Part shown: positions 29,077-42,931 of the stretch, piece after piece
Numbering within the stretch: the first letter of the stretch is position 1
How the letters are laid out: the number at the start of each line of letters is the position of its first letter
Position numbers and translations under genes: made by a program
Notes under the pieces: generated by a model
Database searches by the model: none
What the model was told of the DNA's origin: nothing
What the model saw: only the letters and a program-made list of their open reading frames with translations
Assembly (NCBI GenBank): GCA_958299035.1
Contig: CATQJL010000112.1
Span: forward strand, 67,425,117 to 67,489,116
Origin: Cylicocyclus nassatus
Lineage: Eukaryota > Nematoda > Chromadorea > Rhabditida > Strongylidae
Direction of reading: 5' to 3'
DNA length: 64,000 bases

Positions 29077-32000
29077 TTACGACTCTATTTTTAACATGGG
29101 TGCAAATATACAAGCAAGATCAACTTTTCCATAAGCATTATTCTCCAGATAACGTCCAACAAGTGCTGTTAGCTTGTTGTACAAAGCCATTGTAGATGTG
29201 AAACCAGGTTTTGACTGTATGCTGCCTGTAAAGAGAGAAGGATTCTTTCCAAATCCCTACAACTCGACAAAACTTACGTTTCTGCTCCGGTTTTAACTCT
29301 TGCATTGCAGCTGGTACATCAAGAATTTGTTTGAAAAACATTTGCTGATCAAACAAATCCTTGCCAGAGTACTAAAAATGAAGTATGGTAGAAATTATAC
29401 TCTAGTAGGTCTTAAAGGATCTTACCTCCTTTCTCAACACACCCCCAGCACATTTCGGGCATTCAAGGCCTTCACGGCACCATTTCATCAGATGTGTCCT
29501 TGTACGGAACTCGCACACAGAATCGTCGCATCTATAGGAAAAAGTGAAAACGCTGAAAACCTTTGAAGGCGGAAACTGAATAAATAATCTAACTTGAAAG
29601 ACGAGCTGTGATGTTTAGCAACGAAGCTTCTTAGCGCATCTTCAACTCTGTTGTAGATGTATGAAGGGTATCGAGATAAATCTGTTCCGCATTTATCGCA
29701 CGTCTCCAAGGACAATTTGAAAACGGAATCCTGCAAAAAAATGAAAGAATATGAGCTTCAACAGCTATTCAAAAAGGAATCTACCTGCTCCTCTACTGCT
29801 TTCCTTATTTCCAATACATTTCCGCAGCCCACTGATGGGCATGTAAACTTCAAACCTTCACAAAGATCGTAGTTAGTGGTATCCTGCCATGCCAATTCGT
29901 CTTCCACAGCCGCATTATCAGACGCTTGCGCAGCGGCTGAGCGCCTATAGGACGATGAATCCATACCTGGAAAACAGACATTTGAGGCGCTGCGATATTA
30001 GAGCTGTGATTTACCCAATGCCTCGGCAATTCTCACAGCATCAGTTTCTTCTATCGGTGCGCAAAGTCTCGACACAACCGGATGCACTTGTTGCGCAAGA
30101 TAATAATAAAGATCTGAAAGAGAGGAAAAGTTGGGACAAAAAACTTCATGAACTTTAATTTTAAAAAAAACTTGGGTGATTATGCCTTCTACACAAGTAG
30201 AACAAGTTTCTTAGGACTAATTTTACATCATTAGGAGAAGAGTTCAATGTCAGATCTTACCGATCTTCAGTTCTGGCCTAGCTTCTATCTCTGTCCGATG
30301 ATAAGCTCTTTGCATGGCTGAGTTTGTGGTGCCATCCTCAAATATTTACATTAAAAAAATTGTATTCATCAAATGCAGTGCTTTTTATCAGATAACAAAA
30401 TAACCATGTGCTTTCACAACAACAAAAGAGTTCTTACCTCACAAATTATGTACTCAACGATGTCGCCTTGCCTCAGCGAAAACTTTCCAGTCTCATTCAA
30501 TCGCATGGCAACGGCTGCATGAGGCTGAGACTTTAACTCGTGGTAATCTTTGGGATTTCTAGTCAGCTGCTAGAATGAAAGTGGTGAACGACAGAGCCAT
30601 GTCAAGAACCTTGCCTTCACTTACCTTGCTGATCTCAAACAGCGTCAATTCCACGCCCTTATCCAATCTCGCTCTCAACTTTTGCAGCGACTCGTGTATC
30701 TCAAGCACCAACTCATCCCGCGACAACTTTGGATCAAGTATCAGGTCCACAACGGCGCTAAAATTGACGAGTAAGCAGAGCAGTACGACAGATAATCAAG
30801 TCCCTCACTTTCCAGCTTCCTTGGCCAATTGCGACCAATCTCGTCTTACGATATCCAACCCTTTCAGCTCTTTCTTGGTGTCCAGTTCATTGTCAGGATT
30901 TACAGTAAGCGCAGCATATTTCTTCTTTTTAAGCAAAAGCATACGCTTGAAAACGCCGTCGAGTTCAAGTTCGAGCAAACGATGACACTGGTTGACTTGG
31001 CGTTTGATCTGCACTTATCATCCATTATTATTCAGAGCGTAGTTTGAAATTGAAAAAGGAAATAGTCAGAAAGCGCGACATACTCACCTCAAATCCCAAC
31101 TTTTTCGCTTGTTTCAGATCCGTGCTATTAGTGTTAATCATGATAGAATCCGTGTCTCCATACACCACGGAATAGCCTAATTTCTCTACTAGATCTTTGG
31201 TATGCGTCAAAATCTACAAAAACGGTTTCAATTTGAATGGTTTTAGTAAGATCAAAGTTTTAACCTCACCTCTCTACCCTTGCATGTAATCAAAGCAGCC
31301 AACGGCTTCGCGTAAAATCTCGACTGTTTGAAACCCAAGCAACCATACATGCTATTCGCAGTGAGTTTCAAAGCCATCTGACGAATGTCGTACTGAAAGT
31401 ACAGAATGAGAAAAGAAGTTTCAGTAGATGAACATGCATGCACTGACCTGCTTCTTCTTAGCTTCGGGCGCTTCCTTCATCAACATTTTGACTTGTCTGC
31501 GCCTCTCTACAAGTCCGCGAATTTCACATGGTAGGATACCCTCAGACAAACTGGATGACGGGATGTCTGGGAGATCATCACCATCCTGAACAACGCTTTT
31601 TTATTGAAAGCAAAAAGGCCTAGAGGCTAATGATATGGTGTAATCTGCTGCTTTGGTACAACAAATTTTTTCTTTCAAAAAGAAGGTCGCCATAAAATGT
31701 GGAATGAAACTAGGCAGCAGTCATTAGGTGTTATCATCACTGCTATGGTCACCTCGAACAAACTTGACACTGGCTGACCTTCAAGTGGAACACGGTAGTA
31801 AAGCAGATATTGTATTCTTGGATGATGCTGGGATACAGAGAGTTGAAGTCAAGCAGTAGAATAAGCGTATCGTAAAGTCCTGAAACAATTGCAATAGAAA
31901 AAAATCGGACGACATTACAGCAACTTCGCATTGCTGCAGTGATCATGTTCCAAAAAATATGATCACCTCTTTTCGGCTCCAAGACTAGACCACCAGAGTA

Positions 32001-35000
32001 CTGCGCCTTGTTTTTGGATTTTACTTCAACATCATTTTCTTCAGTATTTTCGTCGTCGTCATTCTTCACTTTTTCTTGATTTCCTACACGTATGTAATGA
32101 GCATATGATATTAAACGAAAAGATTTGTCCAAACTACCTTTCTTGAATGATGGCTGGTACTTGTTCGGCGCTATATAGTTCGCTTTATTGAACGCATGCA
32201 GTAGCAAAAATTCGTTACGCTCTGCTCGTCCTCCCATCAAAGTTCGGGACTAAATCGTAACGGTTTTCCTCGGATAGCAGCATCAAACCACTCTGATACC
32301 GTTACTCCTCCAACAATGTTTGTGATCTGTACAGCAAGTTGCAGCGCATTGATCTGAGCCACAACCCTCAAACATAGCCAAGGATCCATCCAGCTCCACT
32401 GGATAAGATTAAGAAGTTGCGCCGAAGAACTAGAAAAATTTTGTGCTAAGGAGGGACCAAGAAGTATCAACACAAAAAAGAAATCTCTGCAACTAAAAGG
32501 ATCTTGAGACATAAGACACAGCAGATACCATTGATTAAAAGTATAATGAACGTACCTAAACTTCGCTGCGATTTCATTGGCGTAGATATTCTCTCTGTTT
32601 ACACCAAGCAGCTGATTTACTAATTCGGTGAGATCATAGCTGCGAGATCTTACCAGCTCCATGGCTGACAACCTAAATGATCATAATCTCAACTGTTATC
32701 TAAGCGCAAAAGCAGTGCAAGTCGAGCTATGCCCACCTCGAGTCCAACAACATTCTACCCGCAGTCAACTCCCACTGTCCGGCCTTATTGTGCGCCACCT
32801 TTCCTACATTTATTGTACGCTTCAGTCGACTAGTCCTTGACCAGTTTGCCACTTTCAGTTTATCCATACGTGATACGAGAACAGATATCGCAGCTGACAG
32901 ATCATGTCCCTGAAAACGCAAAACGTTGCATCGGCCGGGAATCGAACCCGGGCCGCCCGCGTGGCAGGCGAGCATTCTACCACTGAACCACCGATGCTAC
33001 ACACATCTCAGCCACGCGACTTCTAGGCATTTCGGTATAAGTACTCACCACGATGATATCCGGCTCATACTTGTGTACTTTAGCAAGGAAAAGTGACAAG
33101 AGAGCCTTTTCATTTCCGGCAGTGAGAACTATGTCCGCTAAACCTCTTCTATTCAGCTGGTCCTTGATATCGAATGGTAAGGTACCACCGTACGGTTTGG
33201 TAAACACTAAAATGGGGAAGCATAAAGGTGCTCAAATAAATCGTTTTCCTAGTTATATATTAGCAGTACAATACAGACTTTTACAAAAAAACGGGATTTG
33301 AACTGAAAAAAAAAACAGAAGAGAAGAGCATTAGAGAAAGAAAACACGATCAACTTACTGCATAATCGATGAAGATCCTTCTGGTCAGTACTAGGATTAC
33401 TCAGATTACAAGCCGGATTATATAACATTGATATCATACAGATCTGCAAAAGACAACCAATCGAGCAAATTCAAACATGCGCACTCTTTAAAACTGACCT
33501 CATTTTCCTTCTTATCATTCAAAGTTGTTAGAACATTGAGTACAAGCATTCGTACAGGAGGCGCAATTTGAGTTATTGCAGTGTTATAGTTAAGGTTGCG
33601 CATCCTTTCCATATCCACGCTGAACTCATAATCACAGTAGGACTGCTTCGCTGTCACCTCGACTAAACACCAACAATTAGGCATGAAAAGTGTAAAAAAA
33701 TTGACTTCTATACTTACCATAGTTAGTAAAATCTACCCATCCAGGGCCCATCATTCCCTTTTCGACAAGGAGTCGTTCCATCGCAGTGGTTGTAGTATTG
33801 AAAACAGCTGAGAATGTTTCGCCAGACAAGTCAGTGGGCAACTTTGGATGACTGCTCTAAAGAGGAAAAATGTGTTCAAATGCTTATTTAGGTTAGATAT
33901 TGTTTAATTAAATATTTCCGAGAAATCAGCGATACATGCAAATCGAACTAGCTATTCATAAAGTGAGATTTTTGAGACAACGGCAAATAAAGAAGGATGC
34001 GATAACAAGAAGCCTGGTCACTCACATCATATTGTACTTCAATAACTTTGATCTCATCGGCACAATGATCTTCAGAGATAGTCCCATCATGCATGAAATG
34101 TTTCTTAGCTTGCTAAACAAAGTGCAGTAACATTTGACAGCACCTAAACTTCAAATCTTTTAACAAAAAAAAACCTACCCTGCACTTGAAAGACGCTGTT
34201 CCACAGTGCCGCTTCATCATTATCTTCACTTCTTCGAACACATCTTCATCTCTCACTTGTTCGTTAGTACTGTTTCCTCTTACAAACCTCTAGAAACAGG
34301 AAGCTTTGACACTTGGTTTACATCTCAAGAAATTTTATGTTCGAGCAGCTAAGACAACCCTGAGCATGTGCATAGGATCGAAAGATCTACTCAACTGCAT
34401 ATATTATCGCTTCGCAATGATTTTGCGCGAACATCAAGAGATTACCGTATCTGACTGTAATCCAAGGGTCATGTTCGCGCAAGTTCTGAATCTATAAAGT
34501 ATCAACGTTTTGCTTACCGTATCTCTAGGCAGGAAGAAGACTTGACGGAAGACATTTTTGACTGTGACGCAACAACTAGCCCACTTATTTCCGCTCAGGT
34601 TCACACGACCAAAGAGATATACGGTACCTGCAAGATGGGAGATCCAGATAAAACAGAAAGGCAGAAATAAGATCAGGCATACCAGCGTGCTTGACTGGAT
34701 CCTCGAAAGCATCCAGCCAATACATTCGAATCATTTGTTGACCATCTTTCTTCACATAGAAAGCTTCGGATCCAGCAACTACTTCCACCGCTGGCTCTTC
34801 ACATCTAAATTTGCATAAAATCAAGCAACTTCTTGATTTTATGGAGAACTGCCAATGAAATAACAAAATCATTTGAGTTATAGGCGAGCCATACAAGTGC
34901 GTATGTTGAGGTGATATTCCAATTATTCATAATCAATTATTTCTCCAATCATGAGCTATGACAAAAAATGTTACAAGGGCATTTGTCTCGATTTGAAGCA

Positions 35001-38000
35001 TGTCCAGATAAGTTTGGAGGCATGAGCCTCTCACGTGGACATCGATTTACAGTAACGCAGCCAAAATGCTTCAGAACCCGAACTCTATACCAGAGTGTCA
35101 ATTTATCATCTGGATGTGGCACTTATCAAAATATCTGTTGAATGATAATGGCATTTCGTTGTGCAGATGATGGGATGCAACAGAGAATCATTTAAGATAC
35201 AAAGAGCATATGATTCATCAACAAGCATAATCAGGGCCCATTTCGCTTCCATTCAAAGTGCTTTAATGGCGTCTGTTCATAAATGTGCTTCCGGTCAATT
35301 ATCCACACACCCTGTTATTATTATCCATGTTTACACCACTCATTTTCGTCCTCATTAGGTAAGATAGCAAGATTAGGTGATGCTAATTTTAGGAGATGAC
35401 CATGTTTGCCCTTCATTTCCATTAGTCCTTTGGAAAGCTTTTTGCGACAGATAACTATTTTGGAGTTTGCGAAATATCGAATTTATCGATTTTTGCCAAT
35501 TTTTGGGATTTCGCGCCCCTCAGAATCGCCCCGCGCCCCCCAATCCGCCCCAAGTTTGAGGTACTTTCATGATCTGACCCAATCCACCAATTGTGGTCTG
35601 ATTAAATTTTGGAGTCTATGACAGAAGAATACATTAATTTTGATAGAGAGATGGTAAAAAGTAAACTAATAGCTCTCCACTTCTACTACCATAATAACAG
35701 CTTACTTTTCTTGACTATCATCCCAGTCAGCTGCTGAAAGCATTGTTTGAGCTGCTGAGACTGTTGTTGGTTTCGTCTCCACTTCCTTGATAATCGGCTC
35801 AACTTCCATCTCTTCCACCTGAGAAATTTTCGTTTTTACTTATTATTACTATTTCGCTGTAGTTAGATTTGATTACCTCATTTTTGACTTCCTTCTTCAC
35901 TTCTTCTCTCTGAATAGTTCTAGCAACTTCAGTCGGGCCCTTGTCGACCTCATGGTTGGATGCAGGAGCGGTAGGTGGAGGTTCATAATAATCGTCCAAA
36001 TCTGGGGCCCCATAATCGTCATCGTCAACAATATTCTGAAATTTGCAGAACGTTTCATATTTTCATTGATTAGAAGGAGTACAGATGCATATATATTTAA
36101 GAATATGATGCATACACATGTATGTGATGATATCACCGCATATCTTCAACTGCAAAATTATATCAATCAATGCATGTAGTGTGTTCATCATCTGCAGAAG
36201 TGCCGTACGCGATTTTAAGGTCACTGGTCAGTACAAGACCGATCAATAACAAGGGCAACAAAATACATATTTACACAATGGTATGGGAAACCCGTTATAT
36301 AACCCATTGGACCGATGACGCTTCAAATATTGATACTGACAATTTTCGCTGCCATACGATCCTTAACCTTACTCTTAAGTTATCCTGCCTGAGGACTTCC
36401 CAATTAAATCACTATTCATGTGCTGCACAGATATATATTCCAGCAAGATCGTCCTTTGCGTATTGATGGATTCAAATAGTCTCATCAAAGCTTGAGCACA
36501 AAAGAATTACAATTTAATACTATGTTCGCTCCTGTATCTTAGCAACAAAAATGACACATTCAATTCAGCATAAGTCTGAATGAAAGCTAGACGTTTTCCT
36601 TTCTACGTCCTATCGATTCACGAAGATTTAAAAGCAGTAAATTATGCAATAAAAATTGAAAGGGTGAAGTTTCCTCTCACCGCTTGCACTTCTGCCTTGA
36701 CGGAATTTTGCGGAACACTTTTGGCCGACCGTGTGGGCATCGCCGTCGCACTTTTTGCAACAGGAGTTGACAACTTCATTACTTTCACTTTGCGCGGAGC
36801 AATAGTCGGCGATGCTGAAAGTGACCAACATGTGAAAATGTAAAAAAAAAAGATTTGCACTTCAGAAAAGATAATCCCCTTCTTAACAAAGTCTTTTTAC
36901 CTTCTCTTTTGAATGGATTTCTTGAAAAAGTAGGAGCAGGGATAGGCTCTGGCCCTGCCGAGAAATCCATTTCAAGTGCTTCATCATCCAGTCCAGCTAG
37001 CAGGTCTTTCAAATCTTCATCTACATCAAGTTTCACTTCGGTCTGTAAATGCGATATTTTCAGTAAATTAATGCTTGAATGCGTTTTTTTGTTGTCGCTT
37101 AAAATCACAAGATAGCGTAGAATTTGTTTAAGTTCATATAAACCACAAATTTTTGCTATTCCCATCCCATGATACCAATTTTGATTAGGAAAAAGTGCGA
37201 GAACGCTGAGAAAAAAAGGGCACGGTGAAAAAGCAGTCATGTTGGAAACTCACATCGTCCTTGACTTTCCCTCGAACCATTGCTGGTGCAAAATAATTGT
37301 CTAAACCTTTCTTCTGCGACGGATCTGTAGAAAAATTATCTGTTCAAACTCTGACTTTGAACAACAGGTAACTTTCACCCACCCTTTTTATCTTTCTTCT
37401 TCTTTTTACTCTTCCTATCATCCACATCTTCTTCCTCTTCCTCGTCATCAAATATGTCAGCGCCATGATCCACGTAGCCGCTCCCATCTAAAGTAAACAT
37501 AAAACATTAAATCTATCAGTTCAATCATTAAATCATTAGTAAATTATTTGTATATCCTATGAATATTAATCTTTCGAAACATGACGTTTTGGAAGGAATG
37601 AGTACAATTTATCCATCTCATAAATATTTTTTTTTGTTTCCGAAATACCTATTTGAAGAATTGGATTATGAAATAAGTTGGGGAGAATTCCATTTTTACG
37701 AGGTCAGTTTTTGGCTGAAATGTTGTCGGCGGACGATTGGTCAGCAGAATTCAAATAACTATTGGGAACAAAAAGCCAATAATCATGTGTAAAAACGCTA
37801 TGGCTGTCACTGTAGCTTTGAACCATAAACATTGCCTTCATCAATTTCCCCATACTAACCGGTTCTCACTTGTCATGGAATTTTTGTTATTTACAACATG
37901 GTTTCCTCTTTTTGGTACTGAGTTTTTAAATCAAATTTATCTGTTTCACCGACTTAATTTTTAAGTCTTGGCATTACTGTTGTCAGGACTGAAAGCGCAG

Positions 38001-38350
38001 CAGGATGGGATTGTTAGCGCTCACAAATATCCTGACTTTTTGTGGCAAATAAAAACACTCACCGTCATCGACTACGAAATCTGCAGCTTGTCGCTTCCGT
38101 ACAATTTCATTATATTCGTCCTCATCCACTTCTTCGTATACATTCGTAATCAGATGGTCCAGCTAAATTCAACTTAATTTCTATATAAGGCATTTTAGCG
38201 ATTTCTCTCACGTACATCTACTCTGTGTACTTTTCCACTACGTCGAGCTTCTTTCATAGCCTCCAGGGCACTGCGGCGAGTCTGCTGCCGTGAACTTTCT
38301 CGACGGCGAGATGAGCGACGGCACTCCACTTCGTTCTCTGCATCAGACAT
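29077..38350 (-). CDS. pola-1: DNA polymerase alpha catalytic subunit, 35 exons, 1459 residues
   Basis: B-family replicative polymerase that extends primase primers. Exons: 38216-38350, 38063-38162, 37383-37487, 37254-37324, 36901-37042, 36681-36814, 35877-36035, 35706-35818, 34683-34804, 34518-34627, 34180-34290, 34026-34112, 33718-33856, 33499-33662, 33359-33443, 33049-33206, 32737-32909, 32556-32672, 32300-32429, 32138-32249, 31967-32083, 31779-31879, 31448-31585, 31270-31392, 31088-31213, 30809-31008, 30625-30757, 30438-30569, 30261-30336, 30015-30113, 29785-29966, 29594-29730, 29426-29531, 29278-29371, 29077-29225. The lengths sum to 4380 = 3 x 1460, and human POLA1 has 1462 residues, which supports the model. 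Motifs: [45 protein letters not shown]-terminal metal pairs are CPSVGC, CDKC, CDDSVC and CPKC. The start [10 protein letters not shown] follows a TTCCAG acceptor that may take a spliced leader. The exon 19/20 junction has two phase-0 donor options. Confidence 0.97.
32927..32997 (-). tRNA. tRNA-Gly (anticodon GCC)
   Basis: 71 nt reading GCATCGGTGGTTCAGTGGTA at the 5' end, with anticodon loop CTGCCAC and TTCGATT in the T loop. The 7-bp acceptor stem GCATCGG / CCGATGC is perfect and the discriminator is A. The A box (GGTTCAGTGG region) and B box (GGTTCGATTCC) are intact, so it looks functional. It lies within the 139-bp intron (32910-33048) of the polymerase alpha gene, on the same strand as its host. 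Its 3' end is the exact partner of the BEL primer site. Confidence 0.97.
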
Positions 38351-39542
38351 CGCCTGGAACAAGCTTACCGTATCACGAGGTGAAATTAATTTGGAAGAGC
38401 TTGCTATCCTAAAAAAGTTGTGATTGATTCGCTTCGGTAGGGCTACGGTAAGTGTATGGTAGTCAATCCCACCTCAGTCTTATATTAGGGCTTTCAATGA
38501 GAAATATGTGATCAAAAATAAAAATAGACCTAAGTCAGGAAACCACTTTACATCATCATATTACAACATTTTCTGGCGTCTGAACTCCGTACCGTATACC
38601 TACCGTACCTTATCTAGAGATTATGGCTACACAAGAGATCAGATCAAACACTCTTGTGTGGCATAGCGTTAAGCTTGAGACAAGTGAACAAAATCATTTT
38701 TCTGTCTGAAAATACGGGACTCAAAAAGTGGGCGATCTTGTCATTCAAACGTCATAAAACCGAGAATATCACTTGAATAAAATAAACTCAGTATGAATTA
38801 GGAAGAGTGCAGTTGCAAATTTGACAAAAAAAAACAATCAAAATCATAACTATGAATTTTTCAGTGGGTGAAAATTCTTCAGCAGGATAAAAGATAATTA
38901 CTGTTTGTTCTTTCTGCAATTAAGTTTTTTTTTTCAGCTGCGCAAGAATTTGAGGGACAGATCTGTTTCTTCATCCCCACGCAAATCTCTTACAAACGAG
39001 CGAGGAACAACTGCGGTAAAAAATCAGTTTTTCTAGCAATTATCAATTAATCAAATCTAATATCAAAACTAGATTACGAAGAACACAAATTCATCACTAT
39101 TCCAAAATCCTAAAAGTGGTAAATTTCTACCGGTTATGTCGACTTTGATGAAAGAATGAAAGTTACAATGCAAAGAAACAAACAAAATCGAAATTATTTG
39201 ACGAGCGCGCGCGAAAAAATTGCAAACGAATTTGAATTGTCTACATTGGCGCGCAAATCGATGATCGAACGATCGGCAACCGTAATCACGTATTTGATAG
39301 ATTTCTACCGTACGCTCTGGCGATAAGCAAATCTCGCGGGGCTGTCGCTGAACTTTGATTGAACTGTTGTTCCCAGGTGATTGATGGAAAGTGTAGTTCG
39401 TATTACTTTCTGTTCTGCTGATGTCGTTTGTCGATAAAACTTCTCAAAATCAAGCAATAAAGTGTATTTTTATGCAACACTCCGAGGTTGCATTCTTACC
39501 TCATTTAGAACCACCGAGTTTCGATGCCTCTCGCTCGAGGAG
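38351..39542. promoter_or_regulatory. intergenic region between divergent polymerase alpha and CLN3 genes
   Basis: About 1.2 kb separates the two start codons, so it should contain both promoters. It holds several TACCGTA-type motifs (for example 38590-38612 and 39305-39315) and an alternating GCGCGCGC stretch near 39205. No TATA box was assigned. Promoter function is inferred from gene arrangement. Confidence 0.5.
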
Positions 39543-42500
39543 ATGGCGACGGGGACGCCATCTCCAGTCCAGAGAGACGACCCGCACCAGGAGTATCAAC
39601 ACACAATCTCGTCGGATTCTGGTTCGTTGTTGAACAATAATTTGGAAAATCTGCTATTTTTATTCATGTTTCTTTTTTAAAATTTTGTATTCTTTCTCTT
39701 CCTGAATTTTTCCATCTTCGTGCAAATTCTCCTTGCAGGATCCTAGGTCTGTGCAACAACTTTGCATACGTTGTTATGCTCAGTGCGGCTAAGGATATCC
39801 TAGAAACCGAAAGTGGCAGCGGCACAATGAATGTCACACATGCATGTCGGGTACGTCGTATCTGATTATTAATTGTTCTTCATTTTTCTTTGTGTCGATT
39901 TCTGCTCTGTCAGCGTGTTAGCTCAAAGACCAGTCATAAATTCTCCGAAAAAACCCAAAAGCGCCCAAAAACCCCAAAAGCGCAAGAAGGAGTTGGAACG
40001 CCGGAACGAATTTTTAGTAGAATGACATTAGTTTGATGTGCAGACGACAGAAAATGAAGCAAAAAGACTGGTCACGTCGATATTTGATTAGTGACATGTT
40101 TCACACTGTTGTTTCACATTTACTCGAAATCTGCATTAGCATCGTTGCATGCATTAACTCCATTTTGCAAGTAATCGCTCATTTTCGCGCTTCGTTTCAC
40201 ATTGGAAGGGACATAGCTGTGAAAATGCGAAGATTTCGATATTCACCTAAGTTTCCATTCCAAACCTTATTCATGTATGCACTATCGCCTTAAAATCCAT
40301 GCTTTGCAGGAGAAGATCGTTGACCGTCAGTGTCAGGAACTGTCGACTGGCGCTGTGTTGCTCGCCGATATCATACCTGCTTTAGTAGTTAAGGTTACTG
40401 CCCCTTTGTACATACAAATGATACCGTTTGGGTGAGTCTCTTCTTTCCTTGGGATCCTCAATGTTGGTTTTACTGTGCATTTAATACTTACTTTCTTTAC
40501 AGTCTCCGACATCTGCTTGTTGTTGTTGCGCAGATGTTGAGCTTTATTCTAGTCGGATCTAGTAGTAGTGTTTCTATGGCTTTATTAGGTGAGGAACTTT
40601 ACTGAGTTTTACCATAGCTTACTTTGTTGATATGGCATTTTTAGGGGTCGTTGTCGCTAGTTGGGGTTCTGGTTTGGGTGAGATCTCGTACTTGGCTCTT
40701 GCTTCATATTTTGATGCGTAAGTTCACTATAGCGCATTATAATCGTGCTAATTCGAAGCTTTCATTGCAGAAAAGTGATTTCAATGTGGTCCTCGGGCAC
40801 GGGAGGTGCTGGAATCATAGGTGCAATGGCATATGCCATTCTCACTGACCCGCTAATGTTACATTTTTCTCCGCAAGCCGCTCTTTACAGCATGTTAATT
40901 ATTCCAATGATATTCGCTTACACGTTAGTTTCCATTTCTTATTTCGTCAGTTCCTTTTTTGATGAATTGAGCTTTTTCTGCACTGTATCTTTTTATTTTT
41001 GAATTCGCTCATTTGCTTCCGTTTTTTTCTCGTTTTCTTCCGCAAAAGTGTTTTTTCTTAGTTACTGGTATCTTCTTGAGCTACCACCAGGCGTACACAG
41101 AGTGCGTGCTTGCGATCCCAAGACGTATCTCGTACCAAGTAATTCAGGTAGGTCTCTCTTTCAAATTCTCCGATATTATACAATTGTTTCCTCCATTTTT
41201 TGTGTCTCCGAAATGGGGAAAACGTTTCGAGATACACGCAAAGATAATCGGTTCAGATTACGTGATCCGAGTTCGGCAAGTGTCAGGCTCTGACAATGAA
41301 TCGGAAATCGAAAGACCGCTGCTTGATGGCGATGAAGAAAACGAGGATGACAGTGAGTTGATTGCTTCTCACTTTGCTGTTTGCATGTCCTCTTGGAATT
41401 TTTTTATCTTATTTATTAATGCTCAATTCACACCCATTTTCATCAAAGTTTTGCTTTGCTGCTTGCAGTACGACAACTTTCGCTGCCTAGATTGGTTGCG
41501 AAGGTCATTTCAAACAATCAATGCAGCACTTATCATCGCTGCCTATGAAATATCTCTTCAGACATCACGAGCGCTTCTCCTCGACATCAAAGATTGTTAT
41601 CCATGTACGAGCGCCTGGGAGCTACAATTCCACTGTTTAAGTACATGTTACCATTAATCGTTGTCTACTTCGCAGAGTACTTCATCAACCAGGGATTGGT
41701 GAGTGATCTTTTGTATCCTCTCTAACTTACCTTCTACACTGTGGAAGTCTGTTCTTTTTTTTCAACAATTTCCTACTTGTAATCGAGAATTGGGACTGCT
41801 CTCGTTTTTAATACAGTAGATTTCAGCTGGAGTTGCTTGAGTTTGACTGTTCTCACGGCTTCAATCTTGGTCCTGAAAGCCAGTATCGATGGTACCAAGT
41901 ACTATATCAAATAGGCGTATTTGTATCGCGATCATCATCCGACATTATAGCCCTTCCAGGCAAAGTACTGCCTCTACTGGCTCTTATGCAGGTTGCTACT
42001 TTACATTTTGTGTACTTCTCCTCTATCTCAGCTTCCGCTGATTGCAGGTCTTTAATGCCGTTCTTTTATACTTTGAAGCTTTGGATAGTTTCATCTCTCA
42101 TATTTTCATACTAATGTTCATAATCGTGTATGAAGGATTGCTGGGAGGTGCTTCATATGTGAACACATACAGGGTCGTTCACACAGAAGTGAGTTTTCTG
42201 CTTACCATTTTTCCCCCAAACCTCAAAAGTGTATCAACTTCTGTACTGGTTCATTTCGAATATCTTTTGTTCTCACCATGATCTTATTTGTTCCCACCAT
42301 GATCGTTCTTGCTCTGTGTCCAGAGTGGGACGGTTTTGTGTAGAGATAGACATCTTTGTACCACTCCCCTCTACATTTATTCTTCATCTTTAAAACAAAA
42401 TGACAGCAAGGTGGTCATTTTCGTTTTATATGATGCTTTGCAGTGGCACACATAACGTCAGTATCCATGTTTTGATTAATATGCGCACCTTTCTTTCGAA

Positions 42501-42931
42501 GAGTCAATATGTAAGCAAGGTTGCATTTGGTCGCCTGCGGCTGATCTTTCACAAAAATGCAGTACATAATTGACGCCAGCAAATGTCAGATGAGATGAAC
42601 TTTCTTCATTAGTCATTATAGCGACAACTTTCCCTATTTTTTGTTTCCAAAAATACAGAGAAAAAAACGATTTTTCAAAACATTCAGAAGCTCTCAAAGC
42701 ACATTTCTTTCTTAATACCATAAAATCAAAAGAAACTGTTTTCTTCTTCGAAAACTGACGCGGACACTATGAGCTTCGTCGTATTACAGTGTTTATCAAA
42801 TCATTCAGATACCACCTGAGAGGAAGGAATTCAGTATGGGCTTTGTCTCTATATCTGATACGTTCGGGATTTTGTTGGCTGGCTTCACAGCAATCCCTGC
42901 TCATAATATCATATGCAAGCAACCGTTATGA
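39543..42931 (+). CDS. cln-3: CLN3 / battenin, lysosomal multi-pass membrane protein, 12 exons
   Basis: CLN3 is a polytopic protein of late endosomes and lysosomes; its loss causes juvenile Batten disease in humans. Exons: 39543-~39625, 39739-39850, 40310-40431, 40503-40588, 40645-40717, 40771-40923, 41062-41147, 41257-41352, 41562-41698, 41827-41991, 42048-42188, 42809-42931. This gives 458 residues against 438 in human, in phase throughout. Family signatures: LGLCNNFAYVVMLSAAKDIL, GAVLLADIIPALVVK, SWGSGLGEISYLA, MWSSGTGGAG, VVYFAEYFINQG, QYRWYQVLYQIGVFVSRSS, YEGLLGGASYVNT. An acidic cytoplasmic loop carries ERPLL, a dileucine-type sorting signal like the human loop. The first donor (GTTGTTG) is weak, and the usual W..GFW segment before LGLCNNF was not found, so the first junction may be wrong. 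Confidence 0.94.
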
